A stretch of 64,000 nucleotides of DNA from Paramacrobiotus metropolitanus (lineage: Eukaryota; Tardigrada; Eutardigrada; Parachela; Macrobiotidae). A program made the translations under genes and the position numbers. Shown piece by piece: positions 37,501 through 49,438 of this stretch (positions are counted from its first letter, which is position 1; each line of letters opens with the position of its first letter). The stretch covers positions 1,178,001 through 1,242,000 of the forward strand of contig NW_026570231.1 of the NCBI RefSeq assembly GCF_019649055.1, written 5' to 3'. The notes beneath the pieces were generated by a model. The model saw nothing but the letters and a program-made list of their open reading frames with translations. It ran no database searches and had not been told where the DNA came from.

Positions 37501-38664
37501 TACTGCAATCGATAAATTGAAAATTACTGCGCATAACTTAATGCCAATCTCCGGATTCTCAATAATAACTACAACAGAGCTGACCATGCATATGAGTTGC
37601 AGGATTAAAAACAACAGAAAACTGCATGAAATCATTATCAAGCATTAGGACTGAGGTGTCAACGTCTAATAATAAAAAATTCTTTGTCTTCATACTTTCG
37701 AATTTTACGTCGTCAATAGTGGGTAGTGACAGAGGGACTTGTGTGCTCTAAAATTACGCTTACCGATTAACAGAAGCGAGATCGTTAAACTATCATCTCC
37801 CGTAAATTCGTTGGCTCCTTTGAGGGCTCCAAGGACAATCCCAACGACAACACAGCATAACGCAATGAAACTGATAACGACGATAAACCATCTGACATTC
37901 AATGTGCCGGTCATCATAAGAAAATTACAGCAACTCTTGCTGGTTTCCATGTGCCGACTCGCGTGGCGTTGAAAAAAATCCGGATAATGCTGTAGAACAT
38001 GGGAATAGCTGCAGGCCGGATCAGGTACCGGCGGAAGGTGGATCTGCTGGGGAAAAAACCTCATTCTCCGGCCCCTGACCAGTGTATACGGCGGTGGCGG
38101 CGAATGGGATATCATATTACTACCGGCCATATTGGGCATCTCCACCAGGACAGCATTAACCTCCACCGCCACAACATTATCACAATTTCCGTCATGCAGC
38201 GGAAGATTAGAATATTCACTAGTGTCCTGATCAGTATCGCGCGACACTGCAGGCAGTTGCCGTATTTGATCACCGACAGCTGGCTGCATTTGGACATCAC
38301 AAACTGCAGCCAGTGCAGCAGCAGCTTCGTGGTCAAGTGAATCCCGTATTGTGCCGGCGTTCATGCTCTCGCTCTTCATCACAGCATGAGCAGAATCGCG
38401 ATCATAAAATCCAGTACAAACACTCTTATCATCTCGCTGGTCATTCTCACTGTCTACTACACAGTCTGAACTAGCCGGATTGATGGCTGGCGGATTCTGA
38501 TTGACCAGCAACGGCATACACGCACCATTCCCATGGGATATCACCCTGAAATCTAAGTCCGTGTATTTATAATCCTCATGATCCATGCTCTCTTTGTGTT
38601 CCAGACTTCCAGTGTAGACTGCGCTTATTAGCCGGCGCAATATGCCCTCATCATGCTCCAGCAA
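34579..38664 (-). CDS. Unrecognised two-pass membrane protein with PPxY-type motifs
   Basis: Exons on the minus strand: 37764-38586 (frame open to 38664), 35580-35603, 35175-35454 and 34579-34996; phases 1, 1, 2 agree. From ATG 38584-38586 it is 514 residues. The N-terminal part is hydrophilic. It has PPPPYTLVRG and then a hydrophobic segment WFIVVISFIALCCVVVGIVL. A second hydrophobic segment begins LTISLLLIG at the end of exon 1 and continues through the 24-base exon 2 (VGIILLTG) into exon 3. The C-terminal part is Pro/Arg/Gln-rich with PPPPSYY, PPGYRQ and APPSYR. The PPxY-like motifs suggest binding of WW-domain proteins such as NEDD4-type ligases; this is inference. I do not recognise the family. 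The start is uncertain: no ATG lies upstream in frame before a stop at about 38679, so an upstream exon is possible. Confidence 0.72.
35753..35838. repeat. Diverged direct repeat of about 38 bp in an intron
   Basis: AGTTTCCCACAAATTATGAA (from 35753) recurs as AGTTTCCCCCAAATTATGAA (from 35800). The similarity continues about 18 bases further (CACATTCTCAAGCT against CGCATCCTCAGGCT). It lies in intron 1 of the two-pass membrane protein gene. No larger element recognised. Confidence 0.6.
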
Positions 38665-40958
38665 AATTTCTCGCCGGCATTATGCATAACGGATCATAGC
38701 GTGGAAAATTGTGCGTTAAACACGAAAGAGCTTCAATGGCGGCAGAAATCTAGACTGCAGTTGATATCATGGCAGCATGCTGTTACCTGTTGTGCATAAA
38801 TAAATCTCGCAGTAGCGGTACAAAGCTGTGCGCCATATCTGCCGTAACGTACTGCATGTACAGTACAATATACCTGTGCGGCGGTGCCGCACTGCAGTGA
38901 CGGTGAAACACGTTCCACATGGCTGGCAACATCAAACAGTATGGAAGTGGCGCTTACGATATATTGTTCGTCTCTTTAAACAAGATCTCTTTTTCCAAAT
39001 GCTGTCTTGCATGAACATTACGATATCAGCGGTAACATTGACTGAATTACTGTACTAATGTGCACGATTTGAATTGTTGAAGGACGTTGATTGAAAGTGT
39101 GTATATAAAGGTCGGGAAAGTTACGATTCGAACAGGTGGTAAATCAAGCATTACGCGGAGTATATACAAAGGTCGGTCCAGACGGCTAATTCGTTAAATG
39201 TTCTACCTACCTACAAGTCCTGGAAGCTCAAAAGTTTGTATCATTAATTTCGTCATTTCATGATATTGGTAACCGGGAAAAAAAAGATACAACAAGCACG
39301 GACCCACGCGACATTACTTAATTTTCACTACATTGCATCGCCTTAAATATAAACGTTTATATACGAGTATGTACGTATGTACCAGAGTTAAATTGAAAAT
39401 AATTTGGCTGTTGGTGCGTAGTGTGAAGACATCGCTACAAACTTAAATTCTGATAAATTTTGTTTTTTAACCGTAAAAAAGAACAAACTCACGTTTGAGT
39501 CTTACCGCTACCAAATTTGTCATCAAAACAAATCTTTGTGAATGGTCGAAGTACAGTAAGGTGCCCGTACAAAGCATGCTTTTTGCTTAATGGTTACAGC
39601 CGAAAACGTATTCTTCGCATTGCACTCATGATCATGTGCAATGCAAGAGGGATTTGTAATTAGCCAATTCTGCAATTACTTATCGATATCAATCGATCGC
39701 GCGCAGCATGGTTGCTAGCAATAAATCATGTAACAGCAGCTTGTAGTCTGGTGCGTGGGAATTAATCAGTTCTTTGTGCGGTCATCAGTCGGATATTTAT
39801 GTGCGTTTCACGGTTGGGCAGTTTTAATAGTTTGGGTTTCAGTAATCAAAACAGCGCCACTGTTATTCGCAAATGTATGCAAGATTCTCAAATCATTACA
39901 GTTGTCAGCAACTATCAATTACTTGTTCAATGTCGTCTGTAAAAACTATGTATTGTTATAGACTGTCATAATTAGTTTGGTGACAGCATTATATCTACGA
40001 AATTTATCGAACAGTTAGTATAGCCAGCTAATGGTAAGTAAGGTAAGCCGGGGTTACGCGAAAGAACAACGCATTCAAGAACAGCGAAGCACGAGTCTGT
40101 GGAGCAATGACCAAGATTGCCATTTTCAACTTTCAACAAACAGAAGCCAAAGTAACTTTCATCTATCACTCGTATCCATGTTCACAACTGGCAAAATCAA
40201 TCAAAACTCCTGTCGTACATAATTATATTGTAAATGTGTGGCAGTACTATAGTTCTGGACTTCGGTCAAACTTTCGTCATCAAGACGGCGCTGGCACATA
40301 AAAATACAAGTTGTGGACATTACTTACCAATGTTCCTAAGCGGCGGTCAGATTTAAAATAAACCGAATAATATTAATTTTAACCATGCGTCACGTACTCA
40401 CACACTGTAATTATTAATTACTTAATTTAACTATTAACGATAAGTAGTGTACCGGCGCTTGCAGTCATTGTTATCGTGGTGGCTATTGCCCATTAAATTT
40501 ATTCATTTTATAGTACTACACTTATGACTTATCGCTCATATCCTTCTATACAATATTTGTACTCCGCCGTATCAACACGTGGCTGCAGGAGGTACATGCG
40601 TTCTTGTTTTCAAACTAAAACGAAAAGTCAAAGCGAAAACAGCCTGCATCCGATTTGTATAAGTACTAGTACTACTCTTACCGCCACCGCCAGTGTCCCC
40701 ATTCGGGAGGCAGTTTACAAGTACATGTAATCGTATACGTCACACTTTACAGTTTACAGCATGACAATAATAAAATAATGATGACCAAAAAAACATGAAC
40801 AGTAGGTTTGATAGTTTTTACTTGCTTTGCTGTATTTCACAGATTATAATGATTACAGTAATTGTGAAAAGGAATTTGATAAGAAAAGGAAGTGGGACAA
40901 AACGTGTGCCTTCCGTAAATGAAGCTTTGTTTTACTGAGCTACTTTGCTTAACTCATA
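38665..40958. other. Divergent intergenic region before KCTD9
   Basis: 2.3 kb between a leftward gene and rightward KCTD9, so it should contain both promoters. Open frames on the plus strand (39755-39961, 40031-40301, 40524-40730) have no motifs and no splice chain. No repeats or RNA genes recognised. Confidence 0.4.
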
Positions 40959-43900
40959 ATGGAGGTTAAAGCCATCCTTCCAGCTAAACGTGTTAAAGTT
41001 ATTCCCGAAGCCCAATCCTTGAAGTCTACTCCTCCTCGTTGGATAATTGTTCCACAGACTTTTTCCGACTTCAAAGCCAAGGCATGTTCTTTGTGGAACA
41101 TCACGCCCGATGGAGCCTCATGCTTCGTTAACGGATGCCAGATGGTTTCTTTGGATATCATTCGCGATGGAGATCTCATAGAGTTACGCGAGGGTACTGC
41201 GTCGGACGGTGTGGAACGTGATAAATGGATTACTCTGAATGTCGGAGGCCGTATGTTTACTACCACCAAGTTAACATTACGATCAACTGAACCAGCTTCC
41301 GTACTGGCCAGAATGTTCGAAGAGAACGATGAAGGGGTGCCTGCGTGGGGTTTGAAGAAGGATTCAACTGGTGCTGTTTTGATTGATAGGTAAGGAAGTA
41401 TGTGCATTGTGCATAGTCATTTAGGGTTTACTGACTGACTGAGAGTTCTGCCGTTTTACCTCAGTCGTACGATACAGCTGTCATATAAAAATATGAGACA
41501 ATTAACTTTTGAATGGAAAAGTAATATTTTGCGGACATATTTTGATTTTGGCTGTATCAGTTGAATTTCGTTGTTTTCAATTTCTTTCTCAGTACATAGT
41601 AAAAGATAACACAAGAGTAAGAGGCAGTTTATCGGACCTGACTACTTGCTACTTGCTACCATTTTCGCGGGCGTGGTCTCCCGTAGCCGTTTTGGTAGCA
41701 AGTAGTTCCACAAAATGAGTTTATGCTGGCTGACTACTGCTACATAGCTGGCTATGTAGCACCGACTACGTAGCGCAAATGTCTGCATAAACAGACGATG
41801 CTATTGGTAGTCGTGACTAGATTGCTAGCTCGTAAGGACAATGGTTAAGCCATGTAGTAACCTCCTGAGGTTGCTAATCCATATACCAACTTCGCAGATA
41901 ATGCGGAAAAATTCGATACAGTACACAATAACAATTAAAAACCTTGAAACCAAGTTCGAATTAACAAACACGATCATGTAATGAAACTTTTTAAATTTAA
42001 AATTCAATTTTTTTAACTTTTAAATTAAATTTGAAAGTTGAACTGTATTTTTTTTAAATTCATTTCTTTAAAATTTCAACTTACAACTAAACTTGAAATT
42101 TCAAAATTAAAATTTTCAAATTGCCGATTTCAATTTAGATTTTGAAGATGAAATCTTGAAACAAATCAAAAAAATAAAAAAATGTTTCACATGTACAATA
42201 AATTAAAAAGTTTAAAGCGGATTAAATAATTTCCAGAAAAGAGCAATATTACGAGTACGCCTAATATCGGCTTGCCAGAATGTATTTAATGTCGGCTTGC
42301 CATATACCTAATGTCGGCTTGCCATAAGCCTAATATCGGCTTGCCATAGTCAAGTAACCCGCCACCATAAGAGGTTGTCCGCTGCCGTAGCGGAGGGCGG
42401 GCGCTGCTGTTGCTACCTGCCGTTACTGTGGGCGGTTGCCTTCTACGGTCACACCGGGCGGGTGCCGTCTAGTCCTAGCAAGCCGCTGTAAACTGGCTAC
42501 TTTCTTGCTATCAGCTAGAAGGGTAGCAAGCTGGCGACGAGTTTATGCGAACAGACTAGCATTTGTGCATCGGGGGAGGGGATAGCACGTAGCCACAAAG
42601 TTGTAGCAACCGCTATAAACTCCCTCTAAGACTGTAAGACTTACTGTGGCGTAGTGTAGTGGCACTATGTCACGAGATACTGTGTCCGCTGTGACCTGTG
42701 TGTCCAGCATGGCATCTGCGGAAGCAGTGTGCCTGTGTTGCTATGTTGCCGATAGTTAGTTGGTTTTGTGCGCCCTCAGTGGCGGGTTAATATTAAAGAT
42801 ATTACGCCACCTTCAAGTCGTGACAACTTGGCGTGAAGGATGAGATAATGGCGGTAGATATGTGAGAGTGTACACTGCGGTTACTGCCTGAATCATGCTG
42901 ACGAGGAGCGAGGGGCGAGGGAGAGGCACATCAACTCCATCCATCGGATGTAAAGCGTGGAGTACTGGGAACGAGCGCCTGAATCGTGGATGGGATCCAC
43001 GAGGGAAAGCAGGGCGGGAGGAGAAGTGCCGCACCTGTGGAGGCAGCTGGGAAAACCGCGTGTGTGTGGCGGACGAGTACCATGCTTCTGGAAGGCCCGT
43101 GACCATGAAGCGTCTGCTTAAGGCTGCCCAGCCAGGGAAGAGAACTCGTTTCGGCGGCGCACCAGGAGAAAAGGGCGAAGCCTGGAGACCGATGGTTCCT
43201 TCATGGCAGAGGGTTGAGCGAAGCAGGACAACTGTGAGTGAGTTTGACCTTCGCCAGCAAGGGAGAATTAGCGAGTTGTACGTACGAAGGACGCTGTGGC
43301 AGGTTGAGTGAATAAGTGTGTTTTGATGCGCAAAATGGAAAATAATGTTCGTTGCTAAGATAATTCGGTGATTGTATCTGTACGTACGTGTTTTGACTAG
43401 TATAAATATGGATTTGTACTTCTTCATGTGTACTTCAGAAGTGAAGGGCGTGTGGCGTAGTGTAGTGGCACTATGTCACGAGATACTGTGTCCGCTGTGA
43501 CCTGTGTGTCCAGCATGGCAACTGCGGAAGCAGTGTGCCTGTGTTGCTATGTTGCCGATAGTTAGTTGGTTTTGTGCGCCCTCAGTGGCGGGTTAATATT
43601 AAAGATACGAGTATTACGCCACCTTCAAGTCGTGACACTTACCATTAGTGATGCGACTGAATGGTGTTTAACAGATCTGACTATATATGACGATTAATAG
43701 TATATACAGAAACTGATAGCAAAATCTTGAACTTATTTTTGTAGGTCGGGCGAACTATTCGCCCCTCTTTTGAGCTATCTTCGGACAGGAAAGCTTGTTG
43801 TCACAGAGCGCGATAATATTCAACTGTTATACACCGAAGCCGAATTCTACAATCTCGAGCGTCTCCAAAAAGAGCTCCGACCGCACCTGAATCAGTACGA

Positions 43901-44522
43901 CAATAAGGATGACAAAATAGTGCAGATCTCAGCCAGTGGTCCCACTTCGAATTTGTCCCGGATGGACGTCGTCCGCGCCCTGATGGTCTCTCCCTCTACA
44001 CAGGAGCTACGTTTTCAGGGGATGAATTTTGAAGGCTGTGATTTGTCCCGTCTGGATCTCCGCAATATTAACTTCAAAATGAGCAATCTTCGAGGGGCGA
44101 ATCTGAGTTATGCTAATATATCGGGCGCCAACTTTGATCGAGCGGATTTGACGGATGCCGTGTGCGATCACGCAGTTCTATTCGGCGTAAAATTACCCTG
44201 TGCCGTGATGGAACGGTGTTCGTTGCAGAATGTTAACGCGGATGATCCAGCGGGATCGCGTGCTAATTTTGAGAATGTGAATTTGAGGAACGCTCGACTG
44301 GACAACAGTCAGCTGAATGGAGCGAATTTCCGGGTGGCGAATTTGAAGTTTGCTAGTATGAAGAATTGCGAGCTGAAACAAGCATCATTTCCTGGAGCGA
44401 ATCTGGAGCAGTGTGATCTGAGTGGGAGTAACCTTTATGAAGCAAATTTACGCGGAGCCAACCTCGTCGATACTAATTTTGGGCACTTGGCGAATGCGCT
44501 GCATATGTCGCAGACAATATGA
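40959..44522 (+). CDS. KCTD9: BTB/POZ pentapeptide-repeat protein KCTD9, two exons
   Basis: Exons 40959-41389 and 43745-44522, phase 2; 402 residues (human about 389). Domains in order: an N-terminal ubiquitin-like region ending DIIRDGDLIELREG (about 1-78); a T1-type BTB domain starting WITLNVGGRMFTTTKLTLRS (about 90-180), split by the intron at LIDR|SGE; and pentapeptide repeats of the A(D/N)LxX type from about 225, for example DLSRLDLRNINFKMSNLRGANL and LSGSNLYEANLRGANL, ending HMSQ as in vertebrate KCTD9. KCTD9-type proteins are thought to serve as substrate adaptors of CUL3 ubiquitin ligases; that role is from the family, not shown here. The 2.36-kb intron is mostly two mobile elements (41621-42626 and 42645-43637). 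Poly(A) signal AATAAA at 44716-44721. Confidence 0.93.
41621..42626. mobile_element. Non-autonomous PIF/Harbinger-like element in the KCTD9 intron
   Basis: 1006 bp between TAA duplications (41618-41620 and 42627-42629). Ends are imperfect inverted repeats: left GAGGCAGTTTATCGG, right (other strand) GAGGGAGTTTATAGCGG. Subterminal parts on both sides are rich in GCTAC/GTAGC words. The middle is AT-rich with repeated TTTAAATTT-like words, then four spaced copies of TCGGCTTGCCA (42265-42345, period 21-24). No transposase frame. The 3-bp TAA duplication is the Harbinger signature, but the inverted repeats are short, so this call is moderate. Confidence 0.6.
42262..42350. repeat. Four irregular tandem copies of TCGGCTTGCCA
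   Basis: AATRTCGGCTTGCCA appears four times at spacings of about 24, 21 and 23 bases, within the Harbinger-like element. This is likely an internal satellite-type block of that element. Confidence 0.7.
42645..43637 (+). mobile_element. TRIM (miniature LTR retrotransposon) in the KCTD9 intron
   Basis: Two direct terminal repeats, 42645-42825 (181 bp) and 43451-43637 (187 bp). They are identical except for one substitution (about 42715) and a 6-bp insertion ACGAGT in the second. Both begin TGTGGCGTAG and end TCGTGACA, so they have the TG...CA ends of LTRs. A 5-bp target duplication CTTAC borders the element (42640-42644 and 43638-43642). The internal part is only 625 bp. It starts ACTTGGCGTGAAGG, a possible primer-binding site beginning TGG, and a purine-rich GAAGTGAAGGG precedes the 3' LTR. 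A 138-residue plus frame (42895-43311), rich in Arg/Gly with one CxxC, has no gag or reverse transcriptase features that I can recognise, so movement would depend on another element. Confidence 0.88.
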
Positions 44523-45450
44523 TCTCCTTTATATTTTTCTCTGAATATAGTTTTAGCAGAAAGGATGATCGTTCGTCAGACTCGGGGTTGTTATAATGTA
44601 TGTTCAGTGTTCACGTTCTGGTAATCTTCAAGTGCTTACTGAAACCGAAATCTTTAGATTCACGGTTTATCTGGCGTAGGTCACGGGAACTGCGAAGTTT
44701 TAAATATTCTCTTTAAATAAATAATAAGTAATGAATAGCATTTCTGCTTTGCCTCTTCCAAGTTAATTTGTGATAACATGATGAGTAACGTGGTGTGCAT
44801 CGTTTCTCTTATCATTTCACAGTACTGTTTCCTTTATGTTTGTGCTGTAAAGTGCAGAAGAGCAAGCAATTAGATAGTTGTTCTACTTTTTCATAACAAA
44901 GCCATTTAATATATTTTTAGTTTGAGGGCTTGTGCGAATTCTTGCGGCCACAAGTCCAGCAGTAGTAATTTAAAGCAGATAACAGTACTTATTACTTAAC
45001 ATGGGTAAGCGGTTTTGATTACACGATTAATTAGAATATGATTAACCAAGAGGAGGGAGACATTCACCACCACGATGATTATTATTATAATTTCTATGCT
45101 GCTGTCTTCATATATTTTATACTCGTAAAGTTCTTTAAATCTCTAAAAATATTGCATATGCGCTAATAGGTACGCAGGTATCTGTTGAGATTTATATGGA
45201 TCTTTCTTAAATTGTGCAGTGAATGATTAACTGTACCTAGTACATACTTATCTTATCGAGTACTGACGAAGATACAAGTACTATGACGAAGATAAAGTAG
45301 GGGAAGCTTTAGAGTGTTGCAATACGGACGCTAAATCGGTAAAAGCTTTTTATTACGTATAATTATTATTATTATTAATTTTTCCGTTTTGCTTTTAGCA
45401 AGGAGAACTTATCGCAGCATCTGCGGTATAGTCCGTGTTAAATTTGTATG
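44523..45450. other. Convergent 3' region between KCTD9 and SLC45
   Basis: Holds the KCTD9 3' UTR with AATAAA at 44716-44721 and, on the minus strand, AATAAA at 45349-45354 for the SLC45 gene. AT-rich with short ATT runs near 45361. No coding exon seen. Confidence 0.5.
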
Positions 45451-48201
45451 TTATAGATTGACATAAGTAACTTGCGTAGCTGCTAATGCCCCGCAAAAAC
45501 TGAGCACGGCGGATAAAACGACTGTAGAAGTGGGAGTTCCCGTAAAGTGTACAAGACTTCCATTAAGTCCCGAAAGGATGAATTGAGCCAAGAAAACCAT
45601 ACTGCTCACTGTGGCGACATCAGTACCCAATCCGCGCACGTGCTTCCGGTGTTGTATCATGTGGGCTGTGATAGACTGCTCTTCCTCGAACTGCAAGCAA
45701 ATGCAAAAACGTAAATAATTATGTGAGCAGGGTTTGATTTCTGTGTTCCAATTCCCTGAAAGCTAAATGAATTAAGGCTTATTGCTGTTATATTTGTGCT
45801 GTTACACTTACCAAACCGGAAGAATGGTAATGAGCAACCAGAAAGAAGGGCATGGTGAATAATGTCGAGTACATAATCCCTGCACTGGCGGAAAATATGA
45901 TTACACATGGCTTCGTCCTTATAATAGCCATCAGTAGCATTCCAACGGTGTAAATAAGCTGCCCGCTAATGTATATCCTTTTTGCTCCTGCAAATTTAAC
46001 AGTATAATTATCACAAAAATCACTACCGTACACCGCCGTGTGCGTAGCATAGAAGGTAGCCAAGATCATTAGGAAACAGGTTTAAGAGCAAACGTAGGGC
46101 GCTTGCCTGTAAAACACAATACCGATATTGGTTCGGTAATACATGTCGCGCCTGCGTTTGTAGAAAAACTTCTATATCGTATAATATTATGTGTGTGAAA
46201 TTCAAAATATGTTAAGAATTGTACAAGTCAGGTTTATCTTGGTGGTAACAGCAACGGTTAAAAAATTTCTAAAGTGCGCTGGTGTTCTCTTATAATTTTT
46301 CGTGAAAGGGTTATCTTAAGGTTTTTCGGGAAGAAATAATTGGAAATAACTATTCTCCTGATCAACATTCAGGCAGAAAATATCCAATAAGGTTTCTTGT
46401 ATAGCCCCTGAATCCTGTAGTACAGATGGTCCGATATAATAATAGCTAAATATTGCTTTACGTTCAACAAGGATCGAAACTGTTCTTTCTTGTTTATTTA
46501 AAAGGTTACATGATCCCATTTATCAGCGCTCTTATTGCTGCCGTATGCAAACAATCAGCCTTGGTGTAATGGTTAATCCCGACCGGTAATGTTGACATTG
46601 TAAGGTGACTGCGCATATATCAACCGGACATATCCAACCGCATCGCGTAACATTTCACACCGTCGATATGTCGAAACTACTGGGTTGCACGAACCTCTGA
46701 AAATTACTGTACGCTACAGAACTGGGACAATTACGAAACTGCCACGGCAACCGTCGGATCATGATGGCTACGTACCCCACTTTAAGATTAATCTTTCGAT
46801 AATTGCACTGTAGCAGGAACACGATACTGAATAAATCGCCATGCCCCAACAGCCAAACCTAATACCTTCCTCATAGAGATGACGTGCCGCACTATTGGCC
46901 GCCACCGCCGTGGGGTCACCTCCAAATACGCTCTGCCCCACAAAATCCGTAAAATACAATGAATAGCACACCAACGACATCCAGCAGCACAAATTTGTCA
47001 GGCACAGGACGCGCAATGATTTGGGCATATAAATGATGGACCATAAATAATCCTGAATCGTCAGTGCGGCCTCCTCACGCACACTGTCGTCCACGACATG
47101 CAGGGGCGCGAAATCCGACACATCAACCTCACAGAAATCCACATTGTAATTCTTAAAACCGTTGTTAATGGCGTCCCCGGCGCGATGCGGCTGCGTCTCC
47201 GCCGGATCCAGTTCGGCCGGCTCAAAGACCGGATTGTTGTGCTGCTGTTGCGCCGTGCGCTGATGATGGGTCCGCGCTTCAATGTCCTTCAAGGGCATCT
47301 CGCGGAAACTGGTAATAGTGATCGCCAGGCAGATGAGGTAGATAATTAGAACAATCAGGAAGACAGCTGCTTCCTGACCGCCGACACCCGCGCCCAGCGC
47401 GGTGTGTTCCCAGTGAATGGCTCCCAGCACATAGCCTAAACCGCCACCCAATCCGGCCATGAAGGTAAATGTGGATAAGCCTCGGCCATGATCTTCCGGC
47501 AAACTGACATCCAGCAAATACGCGCGACTCGGTGACTGGCATGAATCGGCACACAAGTCCAAACACATGACACCCAAAATAGTAAAGAATATTCCAATCG
47601 GTCGGAAATGCGTCACAACATCGTCAGTGTCACTTTCCAATGATAGCGTTTTATTATGCAAAAGGAGAGTTTCGTTAATGCTAAAATGTCCACCGCGATG
47701 CAGCGGTGCTCGATCGCCGAGAAGGTAGCCAAGGCTGGCTCCATGCGGCACCAATGCCAAACCAATAATAATACCGAAGCTTAGTAGAATAATAAAGGGA
47801 CGACGACGGCCCATAAAGAACTGGCAGCGATCGGAGCAGGAGCCCAGAAACGGCACCAGGAAGAAGCCGATGGCGGGACTCAAACACCAGATCAACGTCA
47901 TTAAACGGACCGGTATGCCGATTTTTAATAAGGTCGGGCTCACGAACGCCGTTTCCGCCGCATAACAGAATTCAATACCACAGACACACGCGGATAGGCG
48001 AATGAGGTCCAAACGACTCTTTCGCTGGTATAAATGCTGATACCTGGGATCAGAAAAATGCAATGATGCATCGACAATGCTGCGGTAACGGTCTTGCGTC
48101 CATTCTCCCAGTTCCTGTAAACGGGAGAATGTCCGCTGTTGGATGTCCTGGAAAGCATCGGCCGGAATCCCAAACCATCCAATATTTCCCGAGCGATCCA
48201 T
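45451..48201 (-). CDS. SLC45: SLC45-family sugar/proton symporter (MFS), three exons
   Basis: Exons on the minus strand: 46776-48201, 45812-45987 and 45451-45690; phases 1 and 0; 613 residues. SLC45 proteins are 12-helix major facilitator carriers related to plant sucrose transporters. The family signature is visible: SDRCQFFMGRRRPFI after the second to third helix, CGIEFCYAAETAFVSPTLLKIG in helix 1, DLCADSCQSPSRAYLLD in the middle, LSTFTFMAGLGGGLGYVLGAIHW, a long cytosolic loop, then LCWMSLVCYSLYFTDFVGQ, SGQLIYTVGML, SAGIMYSTLFTMPFFLVAHYH and VRGLGTDVATVSSMVFLAQ. The four vertebrate members differ mainly in their loops, so the subtype is not assigned. N-glycosylation-like sites (NETL, NKTL) lie in a luminal or outer loop. 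Confidence 0.92.
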
Positions 48202-49438
48202 ACTTTCATCAGAGGTGTATTCTTTGATTTAAAAAAAACACAGCACTGTGTACGAAAATTTCAGATATTACCCTAAACGGCTGTCACTCACGAAAAGGTC
48301 ACTCACTGTTAAAAGGGCCCGAGCAGTAATCGATGCCGCAGTGCTTTTTCTTATGGGTTTTAAGATGTTGCAAATTATGATGGGAAAAATACCGGCATTG
48401 CCCATGTGCGCGTGACAGTAGTGATTTGGTTGCAGCACTAACACCAGGCTCGAGCACACTACCGCAACCGCACTGCAGCAAATGATCGTCTATATATTCC
48501 TGGACTTGCGGGACTGCTGGCGGGGATAAAAATTATTAGAAGGCGATTACGGTCTGGCAGTGCATCACAAGCACCGCCTGCCCTTTTTACTGCTAATCCC
48601 CACTAAGCTATTGAATACCGTGTAATCACAAACAGCTCTCACGTTTCCCACTGATCAGCGGCAGCAGCTGGGAGATTGCATCGCCGGTATTTGTCGGGCG
48701 TTAACGGGGATGCCGCAAGTACGGATACTTGCAGGTACCGCTGCACATTTATAGTATACACAGTACGTACTGTATTCACAATTCACAAGCATGCATTTAA
48801 TCTGTTATGTCTTCAGTTCGATAAGCGACACACCATCCAGTGACGTACCTTTTTATTTTCGCGCTATATATCCTGAATCAGCGGCGGCTGGACAAGAGTT
48901 GCAACAGATGCATATTTCCGGCAGAACAAAACACGCAACCAGTATCCGCGGTTGACAATCGTTTCACCAATATTGTCAACGTCTACAAAAATATAATATG
49001 CCGCCCTGCAATATGTACGCAGATGCGCTAAAATTCTGTTTCACAAGTTCACTGTTAGGCATTCTTCGACAATATCTAGAAGTTTTTAGTTGTCGAAGAT
49101 ACTGACCTCACCGAGGCCGATTACTTACCCGTTCTAGTTGGTAAGAAATGCTTAAGAAAACCCCTTTCTGGTTGCGTAAAACATTTTAAGAAAGCCCCGC
49201 ACTCCATCACCGCGGAACAGTATTTCACTTACTGCAGCACCTATATCGGCTCTTGGTTTTATGGTGTTCAAATTGACAACCCTTGTGTTGAATTTGTACT
49301 GAATTCGCGAGTGATCCTTCTGCTGGGCGGCTGGGCCTTATATATCTGTACTTACACATGAACAACACGCATACCAACTTATTGTGCGTTTTTTTTATTT
49401 TTTTGTGTTCGTAATGTTCAAACCCGCTACTGACTTCG
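48202..49438. other. Intergenic region upstream of SLC45 and downstream of the adhesion GPCR
   Basis: Contains SLC45 5' sequence and, near 49394-49399, a minus-strand AATAAA for the adhesion GPCR. Short open frames at 48268-48481 lack convincing domains. No other element seen. Confidence 0.4.

Noticed and set aside
39755-40730. Plus-strand open frames upstream of KCTD9
   Set aside because: No motif, overlapping alternative frames, poor splice sites, composition like intergenic DNA.
42813-43427. 204-residue minus-strand frame across the TRIM interior
   Set aside because: Lies antisense in GC-rich element sequence, begins in the 5' LTR edge and has no domain; no splice or promoter support.
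46555-46625. tRNA-like stretch (TTGGTGTAATGGTTAATCCC)
   Set aside because: Resembles an A box, but no B box (GGTTCGAnnCC) follows and no cloverleaf can be drawn.
48299-48481. Short frame with a LxxHxxxH pattern resembling half a C2H2 zinc finger
   Set aside because: The two cysteines and the phenylalanine are not at the required spacing, and the frame is short and overlaps other open frames upstream of SLC45.
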